Of a stretch of 64,000 nucleotides of DNA, positions 1 to 13,107 are shown one piece after another. A program made the translations under genes and the position numbers. Each line of letters begins with the position of its first letter. Within the stretch, counting starts at the first letter, position 1. This DNA is from Luzula sylvatica (taxonomy: Eukaryota > Streptophyta > Magnoliopsida > Poales > Juncaceae), in contig OX326956.1 in the NCBI GenBank assembly GCA_946800325.1, forward strand, positions 76,767,087 to 76,831,086, written 5' to 3'. Below the pieces are notes generated by a model, which saw only the letters and a program-made list of their open reading frames with translations, was not told where the DNA came from and ran no database searches.

Positions 1-171
1 ATTCGAGTACCGGATCGGGGAAAATACCCGGATCCGGATTCGGATCCGACAATAAAACCGAAAAAAAGATTCGGATCCGGATCTGACTAAAAGTATCCTG
101 ATCTGGATCCGAATCCGGAGATTTTTTTCGGATTCGGATATTTTTTTCGGATACGGTTTGGGACATCCCTA
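1..171. mobile_element. Right end of a hAT-like DNA transposon (cut by window edge)
   Basis: The first 150 bases are dense in degenerate GGATCCGGAT/ATCCGAAT motifs and end in the terminal motif GGACATCCCTAG. Repeated subterminal motifs that finish in this kind of short terminus are typical of plant hAT non-autonomous elements. The left end lies outside the window, so no target-site duplication can be tested. Confidence 0.5.
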
Positions 172-2677
172 GTTGGGACCATAAAACTGGGTTTTATGAA
201 AAAAGATCTTAACGAAGGACCATCTGATAAGGAGGAATTGGCCAAATGATCCTCTAGGCAAGCTGTGCGCCTGTAATCTTGAAACGGCAGAGTGCTTACT
301 GTTAAATGCCCATATGCTGTGGAGGAGTGGTCGAGAATCAAACTAAAAACAAATTGACAGGTCTCAGACCAAATCTTGATGATAGATGCCTTCAATAATA
401 TATGATTTTTTTGTGTCAAATACTCAACCAACTTGATTATAAGTCCATTGACTAATAACAATATATAAACTGAAAATAAGAAATCTAATCTAATTTTACT
501 TTAAAACTAGATAATTCAGATTAAAATTAGAAATTCAAATTTCAGTTATTTATTTTATGAAATCCATTCAATGCCGATATTATAAGTTATAACTAAACAA
601 AAACATAATTTTTTTAATAACATATGGTATTTTTAAATTTAATATACAAAAAATAACAATTATATTCGATATATATATTTATAAGTTTAAGAAATATTAT
701 CTGCTTAATAATATATATGAATCTTATTATTATAGTTTTTAAAAATATAACAATAATACCGAATATTCAATAATTAGTTAAATGCTAAATACGTGTTCTT
801 TTGCAATATATTTTCTTACATAATATCTTCACAAATTCAAATTAGAGAAATGTTTATATATGAACTATACTAATATGGATGTCAAAATAAAAGGAAAATT
901 CATTTTTTGACGAATTTTTGAAAATTAAAAACGTATGTAATAAATATTAAATTTTAATAAAAAATTTATCAAATAGAAAAAGAATATAACTTGTGTGTGT
1001 CAAAGAATTAACATAACATTCATATTCTTTGTCATGTGAATATTATATTTAATATCAATCGTCCGATTTTAACTTTACGATTTTCAAATATCAAATATGA
1101 CATGTTTTAACTGGATGTCTAAAAAAATATTTTAAAATGTGGCATGCAAATGATTATATAAAATTTGTTTTTCAAAAAACCGTGCATAATTAATGAACGA
1201 GATAACACCATATCACAAATATATAACAATTCAAATTAAAACATACATCTAATCACACAAAATAGAACTATTAAAAGATCAAAAATAAAATTACTAATGG
1301 TAAAATAATCATTAATAAGCACCACGATGTGTCTTCTTGACAAACTTAGAGATTGGTGCAAACAAGGATATAGTCCAAGTGAGATTGTTAAAACGTTATT
1401 TCAACGGTGGACTTATACATATAATTGTTTTGTATTTCATTATTGTGTATGATCAAATTAAAGTGACCAATTTAGTTAAAATATTATACATTAATGTGTC
1501 AATATAAGCCGGGACTTGATATGTAGAATATTATATTTATAATTTATGTGTTTATGTCGAACCAAAATAGAAATAACCAAATTAAGAGTCAAAGGTTCTT
1601 TTGATTAACTAGAGTCCCTAAAACATATGTTAGATCATATTTTTTCTTATTATCGCATTAAGGGAAGAAAAAAAAAATCTTTCATGAAATCGTTGAAATT
1701 TGACGGTATTATAAGTTCTGGAAGACTTTACTCCCGACTAAGACATCAATATTCGTAAGACATCATATAATTGAAGGCATAATTTATAGTTATACATTCA
1801 TGATAAAATTCACATACTTCCGTTCCTGAAATTTGTTTCGATGGTCAAGGAATCTCAAGTTTTCTATAGGTAAGGAAAAGTTCAGGTTGCTTTTACTATA
1901 GGTAGTCCGGATGCAACTTAGGAAAAACAAGGTAAAATGGTAAATGTTATAGCCAAGAAAATTATAGTAATTTTTGTTTAGAAATTGTGAAAAGAATAAA
2001 GTATAAAACTCATCTTTTTGATGAGTTATTTCTAGGAAGTGATTGGCAAGTTTTTTTTTCTTGTAATCATACATGGAAAATTGTGACGAGACTAAAAAAT
2101 CATTTTAATTATAAATTTGTAAAGATTTATCCAAACAATAACTTTACAAGTCCCTATATTTATTCCTACAGGTTTCGAGATTTTAAAATCTCAGATTCTA
2201 AAAATAACTAATATCGTATAATGTAAATTTCCTGTCCATCTAAACAAGTCCCCAATATTAAATGAACATGGTATAATCAATTTACACATCATGGCCTCTC
2301 AAGGAAAATATAATACGTCATCATTCTTACTTAAACACTCTTGATGTGTAAATCGAAATTTTTTAATTGAATTTATTAGACACATTAATTAAATCAATTC
2401 ATGTAATCATTATTTCAGGTGTTACTGAATTTATTTAAACATTCTCGATTAATGCATTAAGGATGTTCAAGTGTTTAAACATTATTTTAGTTTGACACCA
2501 TATCAAACTCCATCACTAAATTAGGCTAACCTTTTCCATAATGTTGTTCGTTTAAATGTAAGAAAAAACAAATTCCATCACTAAATTAGTCTATAAAAAT
2601 CTTGTTCTTTCTCCTTTGTTCGAGAATATCAAACATATATTGCACAAAATATATATATATATATATATAAGCATACA
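172..2677. other. Gene-poor AT-rich stretch
   Basis: I see no convincing gene. Reading frames are short and AT-driven. A 41-codon frame at 1327-1452 (+) has protein-like composition at its start but no other support. A short (AT)n tract lies at 2650-2670. Confidence 0.5.
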
Positions 2678-2806
2678 CTAACCAGAATAATCATTGGGTA
2701 TGTACATATAACCTAGGACAGGTTCTCCTCCAGCAGGAACGGGTGCATCGGGTATAGCATCCTCGACAGCAGGTGCCGCAACCGCCGTTACTTTGTTTAT
2801 CTCCAT
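2678..2806 (-). CDS. Candidate small protein of 42 residues, unknown function
   Basis: A short frame runs from ATG at 2806 to TAG at 2678 on the minus strand. It is roughly half GC, while its flanks are about a quarter GC. The product is rich in Ala, Pro, Val and Glu/Asp, contains PAVEDAIPDAPVPAGGEP and ends in YMYIPNDYSG; it has no signal peptide or membrane segment. A TATA-like CTATATATATG lies about 70 bases upstream on the same strand (about 2868-2882). I do not recognise the family. It could be a small gene, the last exon of a decayed gene, or chance. The composition contrast and the ordered promoter-like signal are the only support. Confidence 0.3.
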   Translation of the reverse strand: MEINKVTAVAAPAVEDAIPDAPVPAGGEPVLGYMYIPNDYSG

Positions 2807-3151
2807 ATTTCTTCAAGAAAAATGCAATGGATCTATGTATGTTCTACTTTCTTTTATTTGTTTACAACATACATATATATAGGAAAGCAACTAAGCTACG
2901 AATTCGTGTATTGAGAATCTTTGCATTCTTCTTTTTGTTCGAGGAATCTTTATTTTTTCCTTTGCTTGTTGAGAAGTTTTAGTTTTGCTTTATTCCATCG
3001 AGTTAAAGGTATTAAGTTTATGCCTAAGGGCTTTTGAGAAAAAAATAAAATTAAGTATGAATACATTAAATTTTTAAAAAACTCCTTAGCTTTTCATGAT
3101 ATAATTTATTTTTATTTTTGGAAGCTCCAAACCCCCTCTTCTTTTCATATA

Positions 3152-3190
3152 CTAGCATAATGCGCGCGAAAAATTCCGCACGTCTTTCTC
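3152..3190 (-). mobile_element. Helitron-like 3' end
   Basis: Read on the minus strand, a GC-rich hairpin-capable stretch (CGGAATTTTTCGCG) is followed a few bases later by CTAG and then T. This is the arrangement of plant Helitron 3' termini. A closely similar end lies at 59,760 in the same orientation. The 5' end was not located. Confidence 0.4.
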
Positions 3191-3668
3191 AATATGTATT
3201 AGTATCCAACGAATTGGACCATTAATTATTTACCCAACGAAGAGACATAAATATTGAATAATTATAAAATTGTTGGATACATTCTTGTCATGTTCAACTT
3301 ATAAATTGTTCTGTTTTATATTGAACAATCAAGTCTCATAATTATCATTAATTTCCAACATAAAACATTATTTTTTCTCAATCCTTAAACAGTATGTCAC
3401 GCAATATTTAATCGACTCGCATAAAAACAAACCATACCCGGTCTATGCAATTGTTGCATTTTTCAAATAATCATAAACAATTTGACATTCACACAAACTC
3501 TCCACAAATATATAGATTACCTCGACAATCAATCAAGGAGTAGAAGGCATGTGAGATTCTTTTATAAGTCGAGCAAATCCTTCATAGTATTATTTTATTC
3601 GTCGTTAATATATCATACATATTTTGAATTTTTATAAGGAAAACTAACCTTCATGTAATAATAATAAG

Positions 3669-5512
3669 GGAAATTTTCAAATAAAAACCTTATTTTTTTG
3701 GAAACTCCAAAAAATTCTCTCTACCAAATTTTTATTTTCAAATACATCCTATACGGGTTAAAACTAACCATGGATGGTGTTAAAAAAAAATTTGACCAAA
3801 ATACCCTTCTATTTTCATACGTAATTATTAAAAAAAATATTTGTCATTTTTTCATTAATTTTATTTGTTTTAAGAAAATTCATAAAATATTTTTTAACAT
3901 GTAGTGATTTCACAAAAATAAAATTATTAAATGATGCGTTTGTATAATTTAAATATTTTATTTATTATTCAGGAAAAACTAACATAAGATAATAATAAGA
4001 TAAACACCTTGAAAATATATTGATTGAAAAATATTTCTTTAAGCATCTACTTTTTTCGTTCTTCTTTTATGTATTTTTTAATAGTTTCGTGATATTTTAT
4101 TTTTTAAATATTTGCAAGGTGTTTTTTTAATATTGTTGTTCATCTTATTATTATTTTATGTTAGTTTTTCAGAAGAAAAACATTCCAATATATATAATGT
4201 ATGAAATATTAAAATTATATAAATATAACATATGATAATTATTTTTTTTAAATTATCATAAGAAAAAAAAATTGGACTTTTTAAAAATTAATACTGTTGG
4301 GGATTCTACCCAGCCCCGGGCCCGCGCAGCGGATATGTAGGCCCGGTCCGGTTCCCCGATTCCCGAGATCACGCCATGACTTCGACGGGTACGATGCAAA
4401 TAAGAAGATTAGATTCATACCAGTGCAAAATTGATTGCACACGAAGGGTTGATTGCTATTCTTCTTTTCCGTGTCACGTTGGTGACAATCCGCGCGTCCC
4501 ACACCACGCGTCTTTCACCGTTCGTTAACGTCGCCGATTCACTCGATTTCGTCTCCGACAGAAATTACTCGTTCGATTCGATCACAACCGAAAGAGCCCC
4601 AGTCGTGACTCCTCTACGTGTATCCACCTTGACTCGTAAGACGTCGGTCACGGGTGCAACTGCCTAGACGATGCACCGGCGAACTTGCTTGATTGTTTGA
4701 TTCTCTATACCGGAAAACACATTTTCACGGTTTCTCTCTCTTTACACCCTTTCTCTCTCTAGAAAGTTGTCTTACAATTCTCTGGAATATTCTGAATTAA
4801 TTAACTGAATGAACCACTGAGATGAGAGAGAATTATCCTATTTATATCACATAGGATTATGATGGGCCAAAAGACATGTATATCCAATATACACTCTTTC
4901 ACACAGAAAGTTGCATGTATTTGTCCAGTATTATGTCCATACGAAATTGGTAAATTCCTCTAACAGAACATCAATCAACACGAAAGTTGTAGATAATCTT
5001 ATTATCTACACGAACCAATTTGTCCCGGCCCAATTGGAGTTCGTATGCAAAAGTTATTACTGTTTTACTAACTGTATGTCAAACTGTTGCACCCTTTCGG
5101 TATTTCATATAAACGACACTAATACTTCGTTCATATGAAATATATTTCTATATGAAGGTTGTAGATAATCTTATTATCTATCTAACCCAATTTGAACCAT
5201 TCAAATTGGACTTTCCTACTGAAAGATATGACCACGAATGTACGCTTACATTCGTTTATCCTTGTGTACACTTTTACGGTTGATCATGAAACTGTATTTC
5301 CTTCAAATACATATTCTTGTAATTACTACATATGTAAAAAAAAGGGTATTTTGGACGTACCAAAAAATTTAACACCATTCATGGTTAGTTTTAACTCCAT
5401 AGGGTGTATTTGAAAATAAAAGTTTGGTAGAGAGATTTTTTTGGAGTTTCCAAAAAGATAGGGAATTTTTTAAATAACAAAAAAACGATAGGGTTTTTTT
5501 TGAAAATTTTCC
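3669..5512. mobile_element. TIR DNA transposon with long terminal inverted repeats, split by a solo LTR
   Basis: About 140 bases at 3669-3812 reappear as the reverse complement at 5345-5512. The shared landmarks, in order, are GGAAATTTTCAAA, TTTGGAAACTCCAAAAAA, CTCTCTACCAAA, GTTAAAACTAACCAT and GGTGTTAAA. Without the nested LTR the element is about 0.8 kb and has no coding capacity. Long terminal inverted repeats suggest a Mutator-like or similar non-autonomous element. I could not establish a clean target-site duplication. A diverged piece of the same family lies near 26,752-26,900. Confidence 0.6.
4295..5305 (-). mobile_element. Solo LTR of a retrotransposon (copy 1)
   Basis: The 1,011-base unit is bounded by TG and CA and flanked by the perfect 5-base duplication AATAC (4290-4294 and 5306-5310). 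Its orientation follows from a TATA-like ATATAAATAGG on the minus strand near 4840. The GC-rich block at 4310-4680 is the LTR 3' part. No internal region is present, so LTR-LTR recombination has removed the body. A second copy in the opposite orientation lies at 36,646-37,687. Confidence 0.85.
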
Positions 5513-5518
5513 GAACAA

Positions 5519-5592
<74 letters not shown>

Positions 5593-5643
5593 ATAATAAT
5601 AATTATTATTATTATTATTATTATTTTTTTTATTATTATTATA
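5519..5643. repeat. Compound (AGT)n-(AAT)n microsatellite
   Basis: About 24 uninterrupted AGT units change into AAT and then ATT units. It begins directly beside the right end of the TIR element. Confidence 0.95.
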
Positions 5644-5659
5644 GTAATAATGAATAAAT

Positions 5660-6456
5660 TAAAAAGGTGATTTACATATTTACCTTCCTAAAAATAAAAA
5701 ATATCATATTTATCATTCGAAAAATTAAAATATCATATTTACCCTTTCACAGATCCAAAATATCATTTTTAGCCTTGAAAAACTTAGAAAATAAAATAAA
5801 AATATTCTTGGATAATTTTGAGTTTGATATAAGTCCGAAGTGTGGTCGACCATTCGGTCCAACAATAAAAATCCAGGGAATAATAAACAGCATGATAATT
5901 TTTTTGCATAATAGATGTTGTTAATACTTCTAATACAATACATCATTTTGAAAAGGATATCGGAAATGGGTGGATAACGTGAATGAATGAATAATTTGTT
6001 CAGGTACCTCACAAAGTTGACAATGTTGAATATATTGGAATGTTAAAATCATGTCTCTACTAGAAAAAAGATGAAACCGAAATGAGACTATAGTTATTGA
6101 TACAATTGCATATGCACTTACAATTGATAATCAATGTAAATGATGATCTATGATTAAATCAATTGTAAAATATCGACAAATACAATTATTAGTCATAATT
6201 GTAAAGTGAAGTTGGTGGACTCGGAGTCCGAAAAACACCTTATCATAGTGATAAAAATTTATTTGTATGTAAAAATAGTATGAATGTCCGTTAAGAACTA
6301 AAAATATATTATGTATACATTGTAATAAATTTTCATATTCTCATTGGATTACAATATTCATGAAATTTTCTGAAGGATTTAGAATGCGCGAAGCGTATTA
6401 TTTAATCTCTCGAGAGATATGCCGGGAGCACATTATATTAATAACAAATATCTTTG
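5660..6456. other. Transposon-derived stretch without a gene
   Basis: 5667-5790 carries several units of the ATATCATATTTACCC motif that forms large arrays near 59,800-60,590. At 6051 a CTACTAGAAAAAAG motif resembles the end of a CACTA element, but no partner end was found. No coding frame is supported. Confidence 0.4.
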
Positions 6457-7977
6457 TGTTATGAAATAATAATATGGATATCATTGTAATTATATTAGGG
6501 TAATTAGTACAACATTAATTCCTTGTATAGTAACTTTTCTTTTGACCTAACCATACCCTCCACTATATAAAGAGGGTGGCGATCATTGTATTGAGTGATC
6601 CATTTGAATATGAAAATTTCTCTCTCCTCTATTTTCATGTTGTTGACATTTATTTTATAACACGTTATCAGCACGAAACTCTAATCAATTGAGTATTTCA
6701 AGGTTTAAAACACAAAACAATAACTTCGCTCCAAAAGGTAGAATTTATAATTATCAATATTTCAAGGTAACTCTTTATATTTATTATTTGTACGTTTATT
6801 TTATGTACATTTTTTTTACACATTTTTTTTTTTCGTACTATTAGTTTTTCGTACATTCATTTTTAGCATATTTATTATTATTTATATATTCACATGTAGT
6901 TGAAATCCAGTTTATTAATGCGCACAATGTTTGTAATTCGTCTTATTGAAGCCGGAGTTTCAATATGAAATTGTCGATGTTAAAAGTTAAAGATTATTTA
7001 ACAAAGTTGATAATGTTATTGAAAACACCGGGAGTTGCAAGAGTATCAAATATGTAATATATTTAGCCAATATTAAAGGCTTGATATCAATAAATATTGG
7101 CAGAAGAAATAAAGTATTGAAGATACTCTTGATAAATATCTTTCTAGTTATAACGTAAGAAATTCGCTCATGAAAAGGCAAATACAAACAAGAGAATTTA
7201 AGAAGTATTTGAATTCATTTTATCATGTCTTCTTTGTTGAAACAAATTAGTTGGATGATTGATTTTATTCCATTCCAAAAAGTTAATGTTGCCTCGAAGG
7301 TTGAAATCAAAGTTATTGCTGACACAAATGTTGATCATAATACGAAGTACAATATTTGAGTATAATCGATCATTTGAAGAAGAACCTCACCAATATGAAA
7401 ATGATGATGCAAGTATTACTCAAATAAATAATTGTTATATCAAATGAAGTAGAAGAAAACACACTTTTCCGGAAGAAAAAAAAAATCGACGAATGAATTT
7501 CAAAGGAATGACGAGATAAATGTTCAACATATTCGATCATGTGATAATGTAGCAAAAATTTTCACCAAATCATTGTCAACTTCAACTTTCAAGAAGTTTG
7601 TCTATAAAATTGGATTTCGTCAACTCAAGGATACTTGTATAAATGAGGAGGAGAATCAGTATGCACTGCACTCTTTTCTTTGATCAGGATTTTATCCCAC
7701 ATAATTTTTTCCTGACAAAGTTTTTCATAAGGTAGATTCTTATTCATATGAAATATAGACATCCAAGGAGGAGTGTTATGAAATAATAATATGGATGTCA
7801 TTGTAATTATAATAGGGTAATTAGTATAGCATTAATTCCTTGTATTGTAACTTTTCTTTTGACCTAAACATACCCTCAACTATATAAAGAGGGTAGTGGT
7901 CATTGTATTGAGTGATCCATTTGAGAAACAAATTCTCTCTCCTCTATTTTTTTGTTGTTGACATTTATTTTTTAACA
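6457..7977 (+). mobile_element. Internally deleted Ty1/copia LTR retrotransposon
   Basis: Two LTRs of 206 bases (6457-6662) and 204 bases (7774-7977) bound about 1.1 kb. The element is flanked by the perfect duplication CTTTG (6452-6456 and 7978-7982). Both LTRs begin TGTTATGAAATAATAATATGG, carry the TATA box CTATATAAAGAGG and end in AACA. The sequence after the 5' LTR (TTATCAGCACGA) fits a primer-binding site, and AAGGAGGAG before the 3' LTR fits a polypurine tract. The interior keeps a remnant of the copia RNase H tail at about 7508-7640, including CDNVAKIFTKSLSTSTF, followed by stops. Gag, protease, integrase and reverse transcriptase are missing, so it is non-autonomous. Confidence 0.88.
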
Positions 7978-8284
7978 CTTTGTATAAATTTAAGTAATAT
8001 GAGCATGTACGATATATTTGTTTTAATATTGAATAAAGACTATATGTCCATATCAATGATCAAAATTAATAGATGCGTAATTATTGCAAATCAATTATAT
8101 TTTCATTTATGATTATCAAAACTCTTGAAGAATTAAAAAAAAAAACAAATTAATTTGAGATGATAGATATTGGATATTAAATATATTGTTTTGGATTACA
8201 AATATGTTTAATATTTCTCAGAAGGAATTTGTTTATCATTAGCAAATAAGTTTTCAAACAACTAGTTTATGAAATATTTGTATC

Positions 8285-8490
8285 CGGGGGGGGGGGATAC
8301 GCAGTGCGGTTTTTTGTCTTTGGTCATGATTATTCCCCACCGAGCTTGCCTGGCAAGATTTTTAATGAGCCATCTTATGTTGCGTATGAAACATAATAAT
8401 ATTACACTGTTTTTTCTTCACTAAGATTTTTGTTCCTTTGGATTTTACTTGGTAAGGTTTTAACGAGGCTAATTTTTATGTGTACAAAAT
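8285..8490 (+). mobile_element. Fragment resembling a copia pre-3'-LTR region
   Basis: A G10 run is followed by sentence-like motifs such as CTGGCAAGATTTTTAATGAG and TTGGTAAGGTTTTAACGAGG. These are common in the untranslated segment before the 3' LTR of plant copia elements. No LTR or coding part remains. Confidence 0.35.
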
Positions 8491-8841
8491 TAGTACATTC
8501 AAGAAGAATGGTATTGTTATAAATATGAATATATTAATTATAACTTAATATGTTATGTATATGATTATGTATGAGTGTAAAATGTTGGATATCACTGAAG
8601 ATGTATTGATATGAAAATATGCATATTGAATCAAAAAATGTTATGTTCGTTTTTATATAATCATGTTTTATGTAATTATTTATACACACAAATAATTCAA
8701 TCCATTTTTCCTCCTCTTTATTTCTTGTGTTTATTTAGCAAGTAAACAGGCCTCATGAATCTGAATCCAATGGGCCTTGTCTAATACCATTATTTAACGA
8801 CGATAGTGTATAAGTATTGTAAAATTAGAATATAATCATGA

Positions 8842-8927
8842 GGTTCGGCTAGCTCAGTTGGTATTGCACGCTCATGCTTGAACCGCAGGTCACAGGTTCG
8901 AAACCGCGATATAGCACATACTTTTTT
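8842..8927 (+). ncRNA. tRNA-like pol III module (SINE head or tRNA pseudogene)
   Basis: An A-box-like GGCTAGCTCAGTTGG (8847-8861) and a perfect B box GGTTCGAAACC (8895-8905) are followed by a T6 terminator (8922-8927). The cloverleaf does not close: the acceptor and D stems do not pair. This fits a tRNA-derived SINE or a degenerate tRNA better than a working tRNA gene. Confidence 0.5.
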
Positions 8928-10133
8928 CTGCACAAAAAAAGGTTTGACTGTGGACCTATGCTTTGAAGTTGAACTATATGAGCCTAATGGATGTTATAGT
9001 TCATGTAAAACTAAAATATTGATTCTATAATATAATTTACCAAATTAATGCAAAATTAATTTATTCATTCTATAATATAAATTACCAAATTAATCCAAGA
9101 TTAAAATATTGATTTTGTAGTTCACGTATAATTTATCAAATCAATGCAAAGTATATTTTATTTTGATGTATCATTTTCAATATTTTTGTAATGCTTCTTT
9201 CATAGTATTACTATAGTATAATGCCAAATTTATGTCTTAAAATATTGATTTTTTGTGCTGCAAAATTAAAATATTAATTTTTTTAGTTCATGTAAAGTTT
9301 ACCAAATCCATGCAAAGCATATTAAATTTAATGTATCTTTTTGAATATTTTTTTTAATGTATCACATAATATAATTTTGAATTCTACATGTTTCTACACA
9401 AACTTTTTATTAACTATTTTTAATATTTAATTATGCCAAATTTATTTCTTCAAGTATTTTTTTATCAAATTTTACTTATCTAATAATTAATTCATAAGAA
9501 TTTTTGTTTTAATACAAGTTTCTCTACGATATATCTTCTTCTCTCGCTACAAAACTAAAGTAACTATGATATATGAAAAAATATATTATGTAAAACAATC
9601 TTAAAATAGAAATTAAAAAAGAAATATTTACATTTTTCTGAAACAATATTGAAATTAAACAAGATGATTCGAGGAAATTTTCAACCGCATATACGTGTCA
9701 TTTTTAAGTATGATATTTTTTACCATTTACATAATAAAGAATATCTACCTAATTGAAAAAATACATTAGATAACATTTAAAAAAGATGTATCCTAGAATT
9801 TCCCAAAAAGTTTATATATTATTTCATTGCATTTTTAGTATTATAGTGTTTACATATTGTCACATGTGTCATGTATGAAATGATTGGAAAAAATTTCTAT
9901 TTTTACCAAAAAATCAGTAAATGTAATTATACTATATATTAAAGTTTAATGAGATGGGTGTAATGTTGACACGTGTCCGGATATGATAAATTAATAAAAG
10001 TTATGATTTACACAACAAATTCCTCTAGCTCTGTTGGTTAAATCCGGACGGGAGCATTTGTTAACGCACTTCACAGAATTATGACACGTGTCCTAAATAT
10101 ACTTATACATTAAAAGAAATGATAAAACATATG
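8928..10133. other. AT-rich stretch without a gene
   Basis: No gene is seen. At 10,023-10,041 an isolated A-box-like TAGCTCTGTTGGT occurs without a matching B box, possibly a further tRNA-like relic. Confidence 0.5.
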
Positions 10134-10214
10134 TGACTTTGTGGTCCAGTGGGTGTAATGTCGCGTTGTATATGTGAGGTCGAGAGTTCGATTCCCCCTA
10201 AAATCTCTTTTTTT
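10134..10214 (+). ncRNA. tRNA-like pol III module
   Basis: An A-box-like TGGTCCAGTGGG is followed about 40 bases later by the B box GAGTTCGATTCC (10,184-10,195) and a T8 run. No stable acceptor stem can be drawn, so a SINE-type promoter or tRNA relic is the best reading. Confidence 0.45.
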
Positions 10215-10273
10215 TAGCGTATCCTGATTGTATATATACATTCAAAATAAAAGTAAATCACAAGGAAATGCAT

Positions 10274-10345
10274 AGTGCGGATGGTAGGATGGTAAGAGCT
10301 CTAGCTCGCCATGTTGAAGACCGAGGTTCGAGTCCGTGTGAAAAC
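10274..10345 (+). ncRNA. tRNA-like pol III module
   Basis: An A-box-like GGATGGTAGGATGGTAAGAG and the B box AGGTTCGAGTCC (10,324-10,335) are about 40 bases apart. The segment sits 60 bases after the previous tRNA-like module. The acceptor arms do not pair. Confidence 0.45.
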
Positions 10346-10479
10346 ATTTAAATTTTTGAATGGTTCATGTGATTTAAAATAGGAAATGATTGAGAACTCC
10401 AACAAACACATGTCTTGATCAAAATGTGTTATATAATAGTTTATTGATTCATGACTCCAACATATACACAATATATTTT

Positions 10480-11270
10480 TTTTCAAAATATTATTAATCA
10501 AAAACATTTGTTTTATTATTTGAAAACTGTTTTTTTTATCCATGAAAATAAATACAAAATAAAAGAGTAAAAATATAATTATAAGAAATATCAAACTATA
10601 TTTTTGCACAATATTATTAATCAAAATAATGTTTGCTATAGTTTGAGAAATATTTTTTATGATCCCATGAAAATAAATTGAAACTAAATTAGTAAAAATT
10701 ATAATCAAATCCTAAAATATATCGAACTATATTTTTTCACAATCTTATTAATCAAATTTTTTTTTTTAAATCTTATTATTAATCAAAAACATTTGTCTTA
10801 TAATTTGAAAACTACTTTTTTTTGTCCATGAAAATAAATAGAAAATAAAATAGTAAAAATATAATTATAAGAAATATGAAACTATATTTTTGCGCAATAT
10901 TATTAATCAAAATAATTTTTTCTATAATTTGAGAAATATTTTTTATGGTCCCATGGAAATAAATAGAAACTAAAATAGTCAAAATTATAATCAAATCCTA
11001 AAAAATATCGAACTATATTTTTTCACAGTATTATTTATCAAAATAATTTTAGATATAATTTGAAAAAAGGGTTATTGTCCAATAAAATTAAATGAAAAAG
11101 GTTAAAATTATAATTAAAGCCTAAATGTGAAAAATATCTTCTTTTATTGTGGAAGAAAATAAATAGAAATTTATAGAGTCAAAATTATGATTAAACACTA
11201 CAAAATATCAAACTATATTTTTATGCAATCTAATTATCAAAATAATTTCTTCTATAATTTGAAAAATATT
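10480..11270. repeat. AT-rich tandem repeat, period about 285, with internal half-units
   Basis: TCAAAAACATTTG recurs at 10,498 and 10,783, giving a 285-base period. Each unit holds two related halves of about 140-150 bases. The halves share a TATTAATCAAAA motif, a TTTGAAAA/TTTGAGAA motif, CCATGAAAATAAAT and an AACTATATTTTT block. A third, decayed unit runs to about 11,270. Frames across it are repeat translations, not genes. Confidence 0.75.
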
Positions 11271-11382
11271 TTTGCCCTTGCAATCAATTTTATATATGCG
11301 ATTATAACTCTCGAAATGTGGTGTACATTCTTAAAAAAATTCTATTGTCTAATTTTTAATCATTGTTTACTTTAATATATAT

Positions 11383-12453
<1,071 letters not shown>

Positions 12454-12479
12454 CAATCCAAATAATTTTAATTCCAAAT

Positions 12480-12690
12480 TAAATTTAAGTCGGTCGAAGC
12501 GGAGCGAGATCCCCCTAGTATATAATTAATTTTTCGCGACATTGTAAGTGCAATGAAAATAGTTGGAACCTTAATTATACTAAATTCAAATTCAATGAAA
12601 AAAACAAATACTACATGTTGAAAAAAAAATTCATGTTCAAAAATAATGAAAAAAAATTGTGCCGAAGCGGAGCGAGGTAAATACTAGTAA
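12480..12690 (+). mobile_element. Two possible Helitron-like 3' ends in series
   Basis: A CGAAGCGGAGCGAG motif occurs twice, each followed by CTAG and T (CTAG at 12,515-12,518 and 12,684-12,687). That resembles plant Helitron 3' termini, but I cannot draw a strong hairpin, so the call is weak. Confidence 0.3.
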
Positions 12691-12812
12691 TCCAATAAAA
12701 AATTAACACATGCTTGAATAAACGATATAAATTAATTATTATTATAAATTAAACACTGACTTAATTATTTGTCTCAATTCAACATAATCACACAGCAAAT
12801 AATATAAGAAAT

Positions 12813-12935
12813 GAATAAATTGGATTAAGTGCTCAGATAAATTTCAAAAAAAAAAAAAGAATAAATTGGATTAAGTGCTCAGATAAATTTCAAAAAAAAA
12901 AAAGAATAAATTGGATTAAGTGGATATTTCTTTAC
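12813..12935. repeat. Short tandem repeat, about 2.4 units of 47-49 bases
   Basis: GAATAAATTGGATTAAGTG followed by CTCAGATAAATTTC and an A run is repeated in tandem. It lies 170 bases upstream of the HAD-like gene. Confidence 0.85.
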
Positions 12936-13107
12936 AGATATATACAGGATATTCCTCCCTTACAAACACAGTAGTAGATATTCGGAAGTTGAAGGACTGG
13001 AATGTGAATATTACTTTTTAAAGGGGCAAACACGCTAAAATTACGACTGACGAATCATTTGTTTGTTTCCCTCGTCAAGAGTTGTCTCTCTGCAATCTCC
13101 GCTCGCC

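Noticed and set aside
5725..6012. 95-codon minus frame
   Set aside because: It overlaps transposon-derived ATATCATATTTACCC units and has no protein-like motifs.
8842..8920. Functional tRNA gene
   Set aside because: The B box is perfect but acceptor and D stems do not pair, unlike the tRNA-Ser at 17,396-17,477.
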